Assembly: GCF_000143415.4 (NCBI RefSeq)
Contig: NW_003314378.1
Location: forward strand, 1-64,000
Direction of reading: 5' to 3'
Length of the DNA: 64,000 nucleotides
Source of the DNA: Selaginella moellendorffii
Taxonomy: Eukaryota > Streptophyta > Lycopodiopsida > Selaginellales > Selaginellaceae
In this document: positions 54,897-64,000 of the stretch, one piece after another
Layout: each line of letters starts with the position of its first letter
Numbering within the stretch: the stretch's first letter is position 1
Notes under the pieces: generated by a model
Told to the model about the DNA's origin: nothing
Database searches by the model: none
The model's input: only the letters and a program-made list of their open reading frames with translations
Program-made: the position numbers and the translations under genes

Positions 54897-55244
54897 CACC
54901 AGATCCAGTGACACCGAAGGTGGCTTGTAAACTCCCCTTTAAGTCCCTACTCTCTTCTCCTCCTGAGATCTCACCAACAGCTACTCCTGTTCTGGAGCCG
55001 GTTCTTCAACAGTTGGTTGACACTGCTGTCACCTTTTTGCTCCAAGACATGTTGTGTCTTGTCCCGGGATTCGGCTAGCATTTAGAGGAGTTTGCACGGT
55101 CAGGAACACCAGAGGGCACTATCATGAGGACTCCTCAAGAGGTGCACATTGTCGACATGACAAGATATGTGTAAGGAACCAACTCCCCGAAGTGTCATAG
55201 GCTAAAGAATCCCCGAAAGCATGACCAAAATGATAAAGAGTTCA

Positions 55245-55517
55245 TCAAATGGGACCAAGTCTGAGATCGAGTCCAAGACTGAATCTAAGACCAAGTTCGA
55301 GACAGAGTCTGGGATCGACTCCGAGGTCGACTCTGAGACCAAGTTCGAGACTGAGTTCGACACTGAGTCTGATATCCAAGATCGGGTCCAAGACTGAGTC
55401 TGAGGTCGAGTCCGAGGTCGAGTCCGAGATTGGGTTCAAGGTCGAGTCCGAGACTGAGTTCAAGGTCAGGTCCGAGATCAAGTCCGAGATCGAGTCTAAA
55501 ACCGAGTCCGAGTACTA
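55245..55517 (+). repeat. Minisatellite of GAGTCCGAG-like units, copy B
   Basis: Counterpart of 5784-6062 with the same flanks but a different internal unit order; open frames on both strands are by-products. Confidence 0.85.
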
Positions 55518-56333
55518 ACTAATATAGGTCAATGGGTGAAAGCCTAAAGCATGCATCTCCCAGGGGGGGGGGGGTTTCCAAAAGTATAGTAGGGATAATA
55601 AGGTCTAGGAACTAGTCTTGAAGGAACTCTCCAATGGTGCTTCCAAACTAACTTGAGGTTGAGACTGGGGCTGAGGGGCCTTGGGTGGGAGTGAACATGG
55701 AGTTGGGTAATGCCAGAGGGGCCACCCGAGGAAGTGCTCAAGAGCAACTCCCACTTCCGAAAGGGAAACCGACTGTGGTGCTCCCAACTCTTGTGGAGTG
55801 GTGCCCCACTTGAGTACCTTGCAACTCATTAGTCCTTGCCCTTCCTAGGGGCTTGGGTCTTTCCTTCGGGATGGAAGAGGGGGAGTAGGAGTACCCACAC
55901 TGGGCCATTAGGCCATGATGTTTCCCCCTGGTGTCCCGAAGCAAGTGTTGCACCCAAGGCTTGGGATTTAGAGGGTCCCATGAACAAGTCTTGTTATACC
56001 AAGGGATGTTAGGAACTTGGAGGCATGGTGTGCTTGGCTGCTTGTGCCTGCAGGGAGTGTAGCTGAACCTTAAGTCCAGTCTAACTCGGGGAGAGGGATT
56101 GGGAGAGATTGGGAATCCAGTAATGGATGGCTAACACTCCGTTGCTCGTGCAATGAGTAGCTGAAACCAAGTAGGACTAAGTAGGAGTTGGTACAATAGG
56201 CGGGAACCTTGGTGAGGGAACTTAGTTAAGGCCAAGGCAGTGTCGGTTGGATAAACAAGGTAAGTTGGCAAATTGAAAAGGAAAAATTTGTAGCTTACAA
56301 TATGGTGGAGATCTTAGCCCATTCTTCGTCCCA

Positions 56334-56753
56334 GTGCAAATTGGTATTTCCTCTTGTAGGATGGATGCTTTGGTTGACTCCAGTTTTGAAAGCAACATTA
56401 TCTCTCTCGAAGCTGCCCTTTTAGCACAGCTACAGATCATTGAGAGCTCCTCCATCGTACTCAAGACCTTCGCCAACCACACCATAACTCTAGTAGGCAT
56501 TTGCTATGGTGTCAAGGTGTTAGTGCAGGGTGTTGTTTCTGAGGTAGATTTCCTCATGGTTGACTACCAACGTCTTGGAACATCCTCTTTGAAGGACTCT
56601 ATCATCCTTGGCCGCTCATGGCAAGTCACATCCCATTGCACCATTGACAGCATGCAAGGCAAGATGGAAATTAGCAATGGAACCCATAGTGCCACCTTTC
56701 TCAACAACCAATGGCAGAGCTCTTTCTTTACAAACCCAGCAGGCTCAGACTAA
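56334..56753 (+). pseudogene. Retropepsin-like domain of composite B
   Basis: Counterpart of 6883-7372, with the D-S-S active-site variant (DALVDSSFESNIISL). An extra base near 56709 shifts the frame and ends it at 56753. Confidence 0.7.
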
Positions 56754-57150
56754 AGTGGTCTCCACACCACACTTTCCTCCTGAGCTCACAGAGGCTTTTC
56801 CCAAGTTGGAGGTGGAGTCGACCATCTATATGACGGATGCTTTCTCATGCAATGTGATCGACATTGTTGGAGGTGAGTCAAATAGCTTGAGATGTGTCTA
56901 GAGGCTCGGCCTGACTCTCAAATAAAGAGAGTGAGGCTGAGAGATGTCTTTATTTGATGGCGGGGCTTATAGAGTACAGGCCCCCATATCCAGCTCTTCA
57001 GAGTGTTTCTCAATAGAGGAAGGGCTCCTTGATTCGTTTCTTGCATAGGACCAACTCTCTCTTATGGAGCTTGACAACACAGTCACTCCAGACTAGGTCC
57101 ATCTTTCGCAGGACGCAGCCGAAGTCAATCCTCCTCAGCAACTATCTGAG

Positions 57151-57668
57151 GTGTCACACAGCCAGCATCTTCCTACAAAAATCACGGTAGCTGACGACTC
57201 CAAGTGTATTTTGTCATGCCGTTTGCTGAAGATGGAAGAAGACATCCAGACACACAACTGGCAGAAAGAATCAAGCCAATCAAACGTGCTGCATGTGAGT
57301 TATAGCTCTTTGAGTTCAAAATTTCCTACTGTGGAGCCCCTGGTACTCCAACCACCAGAACAACAACTCCCTTTCGAAATTTACATCAAGATGGATATAA
57401 AGGCTTTTGGAATATGCCTTTGCCAATGTTCACAGCCTGGCAAGCCACCGCATGCAACATACTATGCCTCACATTCAAGGAGGCTGAGAAAAAGTACATG
57501 GATGCAGAAAAAGAAGCAATGGCTGTTGTTTGCACCTTGGAGCGATTTCGTCACTTTCTTGCAGGAGCCTGTATCCATTTCCATGTCTCTTTTAAGGTTC
57601 TAACCTTTCTTTTACAGCGACTGGTTCACAGTCCTCGTACTTTATCTTGGATTGTGACCATTCAATAG
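57151..57668 (+). pseudogene. Linker and RNase H fragment of composite B
   Basis: Counterpart of 7616-8219. The RNase H block reads CLTFKEAEKKYMDAEKEAMA followed by VVCTLERFRHFLAG; the glutamate in DAEKEA, lost in copy A, is kept here. Confidence 0.7.
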
Positions 57669-57709
57669 TTCCAGCCAACTTTTCACATGCAGCATCTTCT
57701 CCAACGGTT

Positions 57710-58320
57710 GTAAGTCAAGCACGTGAAGAGCAGCAGTTATTATCCTGAGTGCAATAGCCAGGCGGAGTCCAGCAACAAGATATTGAAGACAGTCATCTCA
57801 AAGCTTATGGAAGATCACCCGAGGCGTTGGCACGAGCACTTGGTTACAACATTGTGGGCCTTTCAGATGTCCTTCAAGACATCCATCTCCGTGACCCCAT
57901 TCTCCCTTGTCTATGGGACAAATGCCGTGCTTCCAGTGGAGATCCAGGTGCCATCGCTCTCACTTTCACTTCGATATGCAGTAGCGATGGAGCTTAGCGA
58001 TGAGGACAAGCTTCATGCACGTGACTTATAGGTTCTTGCCTTGGAAGAATAGCGACGATCCATGATTGAACATCTCTTTCAAGGCAAGTAGAAGATCAAG
58101 TCCATCATTGGTCACCGGTGGTCTGCCAAACCATTCGAGGATGGCAATCTTGTTTTACTCAAGGAGTTCACGCCACTTTCAAAGTTTTGCCCTAGCTAGA
58201 CTGGCCTTTACTTTGTCCAGCGACACATTAGAGGTGGAGCATATGTGCTAGTTGATGTTGATGGATGTGAACTCCCACACGCTCATAACTACTCTCATCT
58301 CAAACGCTTCATTCAAGGAG
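57710..58320 (+). pseudogene. Integrase core end and C-terminal domain of composite B
   Basis: Counterpart of 8260-8870: SSSYYPECNSQAESSNK, ALPRRWHEHL-like segment, SVTPFSLVYGTNAVLPVEI. A TAG at about 58027 ends it earlier than in copy A. Confidence 0.8.
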
Positions 58321-59700
58321 GCATTCCTCTTCTCTTCTTTTTCTTTTTCTTTTTCTTCCTTTCTTTCACTTTACTTTCATGGCTCTTTTTCCTTACTTTC
58401 AGGGGGTGTTTCTCCATTGGACCATGGCCCATGCCTTGGATTTTGTGCTCAGGCTGCATTGCCATTTGTATGGAGGTTTCTCACTTGGCTCGGTCTATGT
58501 TCCAAGTTCTTTGGCCCTTCCTTTACCATTACTACACCCCACACATTCCCCTCACTCATTTCATATCATCTACACTCATAGTTCCATCACCAATCACTTT
58601 TAGCAGCATTGCCCGCACTTATCTCTAGATGCCCATCTTGCATATTTCATTCTTTTACCATCATTCACATCTCTGCTTGAGGTCACATTTACACCATACC
58701 ACGGGCACACATACATGCACCAGCAACGAAAGACACCACCTCATTTGGACGTGCCATTTCCGAAAAATTCTTACAACCATTTGCCAATGACGCACTAGCT
58801 TTTCTGGAGCGACTTTCTTCCAACCGGGTGAGCCTGTTCACTCAAGGCACCTTTAGGCGGATCTTTAGGCGAGGCCACAAAAGCTGAAGCCACTTTCTTT
58901 TGCTCCAGCACTCAGTGGACACATGCCACCTCTCTTTACCAACAACCCAGCGACTATGCCATCCTTTTCAGCTACTGACTTCTTCAGTCCGACACATTAG
59001 ACTGGCCATCTTCTCAGAGTACCACCACCATCTCGGCACTCCACCATATCACTCCACCATATTGGTGCTGGAGCAGGTGCAAGAGTAGGAGCGAGAACAA
59101 GTGGTTACCGGTTACAGGTACCTGGCTACTAGTTACCGGTTATCAGTTACTAGCTACTCCGAAAGGTTAGCGCTTACTCTACAGGCCAACGGTTATCAAT
59201 GGCCACCTTCTTAGGGTGCTACCACCATCTCGGCGCTCCACCATACCACTCCATCTTTCATCATTTCCACACTTACCACCCTTGGGCAACGCATCCCCTC
59301 TTCTACCTCTCTTTCTTTCTGGATTTCAGTTAATCCTTAGAGCATACCAAAAGTCATCAAGAAGCTGCATTTGCATATTACACTTTCCTTAGCCGAAATC
59401 TAGGTATGGGTTAAGTTCTTTGGGTGCTCACACTCTTTTTCCCCTATTTTTCTCCTCTTTTCACACTTTTTCTGCACTTTTTTTTAACTTCAGGGTTTAG
59501 TTTGACTACAGGGTTTCCCATCGGGTTTTCCTCCCTCCAAACTTCACACCTACCTCTTTTCTTTCTTTTTCCACTTTATTTTCTAGAGTTTTTACTATTT
59601 CACGCAGTTACCAACACTTGGCATCAGTAGCAGAGGTACACTCTACACTCTTTAGTGGGTTGTCGTGCATCTGGAGCCAGTGCAATCCACCGTGGTCACA
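58321..59700 (+). other. Long non-coding 3' region of composite B
   Basis: Collinear with 8871-10250, including the pyrimidine tract and the minisatellite pair at about 59067-59210. No gene supported. Confidence 0.6.
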
Positions 59701-59888
59701 TGTTAGGGCATGGCCATTGAGAGAGTGAGAGAGAGAGAGGGAATATTCTGGTCCTCAAAATATTCCCCATCTTCCTTGTATAAAACCCTTGCCTCACAAG
59801 GGCAAGGGGAGGGGGGGGGGGCATTTGCAAAGAGCGTTGAAGCATTTTTTGTGTTTAAGTGAGTGTTGGGGGGGATTCCTTCCCCCAA
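59701..59888 (+). repeat. Second LTR of composite B
   Basis: Starts TGTTAGGGCATGGCCATTG; TATA box at about 59778; ends CTTCCCCCAA. The poly-G run is shorter than in copy A (10359-10387), which accounts for most of the length difference. Confidence 0.8.
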
Positions 59889-59894
59889 TAGTGA

Positions 59895-61769
59895 AAGAGG
59901 TGACAAAGGAGGAGAATCTAGCTATCTCTGCTTATGTGACTGGGCTCAAGCTAGGGATCTAACACAAGGTGGCCAAGAGATGCCATTCTAAGTGCAATGA
60001 TGTGTATGGAGATTGAGAAGAATTTGATGCAAGAGCTAGGCATTTCTAGTGTGGCAAAGATGCTAGGGTGGCAGTGTATGCCCTCTCCAGGACACAGCCT
60101 ACTTTGACACCATCACCAGCACCAGCAGCAAATTCTTCTATTCCCATTATCGACTTGGTCACCTTAGAGCTTCAACAATACAAGGCTTTGTTACTACAGC
60201 AGCAACAAAACTTCATACTCCAGCAACAGCAGCAAGAGTGGCTTCTAGAGGAACTCCATGCTTTCAGAATATAGGCTTCTTGCAAGCCACCCCATTATAG
60301 CTCACACTGTGATTCCTGGACTCACAATGACGATCATTGCTAGAAGCTACATCCAGAGCAGTATCCTAGGAAGCAACAATAAGCTATGATACAGCCATTG
60401 GCTGACAACTCAAACCTCCAGGCAAATGGTTATTAGGCGGTGCTTCCTGCTGTTTCTCCTCAACCGTGAAGGAATGTGCCCAATGATTTGCAACAGAGTG
60501 CTCCTCATTTTCAGGACACCAACACTGTTGGCACACTTGTTGGAGTAGATTCAGGCACTTCAGCTCCAAGTTTCTCTCAAAAACTTGCTCTAGTGCATTC
60601 TAGGCTTGGCTGACCAATTGGACCAGTTCTCTAGACTTCAACCCATGCTTTTCTCACACCATTTTCGGGACAGTGATTGACGGACTGCTCTTGGACTCTG
60701 ATTTTGGGAGAAACATAATTTCTTTGCATTTTATGCATCAATTGGGCCTAGAGATTTCATCCACTACAGCAATAATTCTCAAGACATTCACTGACCACAC
60801 AGTTTTCCTAGTGGGTATTTGCAGAGGTGTACACACTTCAGTCCAAGGTGTGGATGCTATGTTTTATTTCTTGGTGGTTGATTATGGGGCTACTGGAGCT
60901 TCACACAATGGAAACCGTGTCATCCTTTGCTAGTCTTGGCATGAAGCAGTGGACTGCAAAACATGTTGGCACTTGGGCATTACAACAATTTCAGATGGCA
61001 AGACAAGCAACTCTTCTCAATGAGCATGTATGGGTGCCGCAGGGTTAGGGCTGGAGCCAGGCTTGGTGAGCATAGTTGGAGGCACAGAAATATGATGATT
61101 TACCTGTGGTTTTCCCAGAGCTTCTTTATGACAAGAGCTTGTCCGAGTTGGAAGTTTATGATTGCCTAGGGCCAAAGCATTCTTGGAGAGATAAGGACTC
61201 CATATCAGAGCCTCCAGGTCCATCACACATGCAACTGGATGCTCCTTTGTCACAGTCCTTCTAATGCACAATTGCTGAAGACTATGGTGGTGGAATGCAA
61301 CAACATTGATTTCTTTCACACTAAGTGGACGACATCGGCATGGGACTTCTCCCATATATATTCATCTATTCAGAATGTATTTGGGACCAGCAAGTCACAA
61401 GATATGGCAAAGATTCAGGAGACTCCCCAAATGCCCACTGCAAAGGATTTGGAGACAGCAACTGATTCAGGCATGCATTTGCTTCCACAGCCAGTAGAGG
61501 AGCTTCAGAGTACTCATGCTAAGGTTATTTCACCCCTAGAGCAGCCAGAGCATAGGGAAATTGTGGAGGAAAGCATTGTGGAGTTTCTTGTGGACACATC
61601 TCCTTTGTTGGACAGTTCTCTGGACAGTATGACCTCTTTATTTGAGGTTGAGCTTGTATCTGACTTGGTGGAGGAGGATGTTACAGAAAACCAGGCCAAG
61701 TGCACACTTTCTCTTCAAGACAAAGATTTTCTCTTATTGCTGGCATTTGGTGCTACAGCAGAGTTTTAA
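59895..61769 (+). pseudogene. Second gag/protease/linker set of composite B
   Basis: Counterpart of 10466-12347. The Q-rich gag end closes at 60274. The protease-like frame at 60673-60933 reads GLLLDSDFGRNIISLHFMHQ with D-S-D at the active site. The acidic frame at 61239-61769 is longer than in copy A because two indels/substitutions join two frames there. No RT follows. Confidence 0.55.
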
Positions 61770-62346
61770 CTAGAGTCTTTCTTTAGCCAACTTTGGAGGT
61801 GATGTATCCACCCCACTATGTTCTCTTGTGAACTAATGAGTGACTTTCAGGTACCTTTCTGGGCTCCATGTACTTTATCATGGATGCTTGACATGAGTTT
61901 TATTCCATCCTAAATGGCGAGCTCTCCTTCTATATTTCTGGCACAAGGCTTTTACAATAACATTTAGGAGACTCCTCCAGTTACTCTACATCCATTACCA
62001 AGAAGTTTGTATACTGCATGAGAGTTTTAAATTTGCAAATCCCGAGATTCTACAAGGTGGCATTTGCAAAATTCCAGCATGTTTTTCCACTTCGACTTGG
62101 AGCAGTGACTCTTTTCAGCCACACTCAGCTCTGGGCCATTGCCATCCACACCTGTAGCAGTCAATCAGAGCACCTCATTCTTTAGATAGCTTCACAGCAA
62201 TGAAAGTGGAGGACACGAGCATTCTACGGCTTTTTCACGACTTCAGTGCCTCGTCAGCAGGACTCCTGGACACCAGAGATTCCGCTGGCACTCTTGGACA
62301 CAGCATAATAGCGGGGGGGGGGGGGGGTATGACTTCCTCAGCTTCG

Positions 62347-62787
62347 CCTAGAGAAATTATGACCCATGCACAAGTCTACATGTGATGAACCTGGGATCTG
62401 GAAGAGCAACAAAGAAAACAAAGTGAAAGAACAAAGAAAAGAAAAGAGCAAGGAGAATGAAAAAGAAGTCGCCACAAATGGAAGTGGTGATGTAGCAAGG
62501 CCTCGCATGATGAAGGTGTATGACAATGTCTCTAGAGGCCTGAGAAGGCTGGAATCTCTAATGTGTCCCATGCTAGAGTTGGCTGAGCCAAGTTGTCGTG
62601 GATGTCGAAGTCCGGAATGCATATTGTTGTCCTAAAAGCCATGATGATGTTGCACCTGAGTAGCCATGAATGATAGAGGAAGGCACTGATGACAAGCTGG
62701 GGTCACCTTGGATTGCCCATAGAGATCTGGGAGTTGTACAAAGTGGTGTTGTCTCCGAAAGCTGCACCAGAAGCCGAGTAGAAAGCT
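62347..62787 (-). other. Segment inverted relative to copy A
   Basis: Reverse complement of 12921-13378, with identical flanks on both sides (CAGCTTCG on the left, TGGCAATCTC on the right). It is 17 bp shorter, because copy A has an extra TTCTATAGCTTTTTCTT-like stretch in its pyrimidine tract. It encodes nothing recognisable in either orientation. Confidence 0.92.
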
Positions 62788-63624
62788 TGGCAATCTCAAT
62801 TGTCTGGAAGCTCAAGTTTCTTCAGGTTTTGCCATGATTATTCTACTCCATCTTTACATCACTTCCATCACACTTTCCCTCCCATCCTTTCCACTTTTCA
62901 TAATCATTGTTTACATTTCTATTCATTTCCTACACCATTGCCTGTTCTTTTCACATTACCTCTTTCATCTTTCCACTTGGTACCACGGCTTAGCTAGGCA
63001 TATTTCAGTGTTTTACAGGCACAGAGTATTCATATAGATGGCCTCCATCATCGAGTAGAGTTTCAGTAGGAGAGACATAGTCATCTCCAACTTATAGTAG
63101 CAACCTTCTTGAACATTACAATTTTGACACATATAGCAGTGGAAGTGCTCGTCTTGCTTAGACATTTTTGCCATCCACGGAGAATTGTAGGCAAAGCACT
63201 CGGCATTAAACAACCATGAGATGTAGTGTGGTGCCATTAGAGGTGCCCAAGTAAGATCTTGCGTAGATGGTGCTTCAAGATTGGAGTTGATGGCTTATAG
63301 TGGTGTGAGGACAAGATCACTCCACCCAATCAAAGGTGCATTTGATCCAATAGGTTGTGGTGATGGCTTTTACTCTTGTGCAGCCCTAGGTGGCGTTTGA
63401 GCTACTATACATTGCTTCAGAGTTGAGCTTGGAGTGTTGGCACATCTTGGCGAAGGTGTAAACATAGGCATAGAGTGAGTGAGAGGGAAAGAGTGAGAGA
63501 GAAAAAACAAAGCTCCCTAGCTACCTCTAATTTACCTAGGTTGCCTTGCCTTAATACATTAGTCCTCTTGCCTTTGCTTGCTTTTGTATGTAAATGTATT
63601 TTTTCCTTGTTAGCATAGTAACCT

Positions 63625-63816
63625 TTGTTCATTAATCCTTATGGTTTGCTAACAGAGATCAAAGAATGGGGCAAGAAAAATGTAGATATTGCTCTTAGTG
63701 TGTCTGCCCTTCTTTTCTTTTCTTCTAAATTTTGTATTGCCTGGAAAAAATTTTATAGGCTATACCAACAAGATTTTGAGGGAAGGCCTACTCTAGAAAA
63801 AGGAATATCTATCTAA
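63625..63816 (+). pseudogene. Short coding-like exon, unrecognised (copy B)
   Basis: Counterpart of 14236-14352. After the acceptor-like CTAACAG it encodes EIKEWGKKNVDIALSVSALL and ends ...FEGRPTLEKGISI. The reading frame is longer than in copy A, which carries an extra A. Family not recognised. Confidence 0.3.
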
Positions 63817-64000
63817 TATATCTTTTGATTTCTTTCCTTGAAACTTTTCTATAAAAAAAAAACACTCAGATATATAAGAGTTTTTCTAGCATAAAGACAA
63901 AGCTTTCTCAGGGGACATGTATTTTTCCTCTGTTCTAGGTAAATATATCCCTGTCTGAGCTTATTAGGAAAGATTACTTTTTTTATCCATAGTTGTATAG

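Larger units (their letters stand above)
51124..64000 (+). mobile_element. Large decayed Gypsy-like composite element, copy B
   Basis: It is collinear with copy A from its LTR to the window end (position 64000 corresponds to 14591). The LTR start (51124-51148, TGTTAGGGTGTGGCCATTG) is separated from its remainder (52285-52451) by Gypsy derivative G4. Differences from A are scattered substitutions, short indels, poly-G lengths and one 0.45-kb inversion. The element order is the same: leader, gag, minisatellite, protease, RNase H, integrase, LTR, second gag/protease. Confidence 0.8.

Overview
The window looks like repeat-rich nuclear DNA of a land plant. The evidence is plant-type Ty3/Gypsy and L1-like elements (the latter with a plant-style ORF1), very short LTR elements primed by initiator tRNA-Met, and fragments of COG2 and ITPK genes resembling plant homologues. 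I cannot name the species; a large-genome seed-free plant is possible but unproven. Nearly everything recognisable is a transposon or a broken gene. One gene, at 29.8-33.1 kb, appears intact.

Layout. 1-2824: antisense Ty3/Gypsy copy (G1). 2825-14591: a large decayed Gypsy-like composite (copy A). 15.5-16.8 kb: antisense SWIM-zinc-finger gene remnant, with a miniature LTR element (family T2) beside it. 17.9-22.6 kb: dead L1-type LINE. 22.7-24.0 kb: 144-bp direct repeats enclosing a long hairpin and a T2 solo LTR. 26.8-29.5 kb: a deleted paralogous fragment of the gene further right, a foldback, a COG2 pseudogene and PIF/Harbinger remnants. 29810-33137: a seven-exon gene for a P-loop NTPase fused to a PD-(D/E)XK nuclease-like domain, resembling Crinkler/CR-type effectors. 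34.3-36.3 kb: a second Harbinger remnant and an ITPK pseudogene. 37.9-43.4 kb: a second miniature LTR element (T1) split by a nested Gypsy copy (G2). 45.4-50.4 kb: an inverted T1 copy joined to Gypsy copy G3, which is itself split by a LINE 3' end. 51.1-64.0 kb: a second copy (B) of the large composite, containing a deleted Gypsy derivative (G4).

The two composites (A from about 2193, B from about 51643) align over some 12 kb and share the same Gypsy insertion. They therefore descend from one duplicated segment. They differ by a clean 0.45-kb inversion, small indels and poly-G length. The host genes do not form a pathway. The most notable item is the CR-like gene, set between transposase remnants, with a truncated second copy 5 kb upstream.
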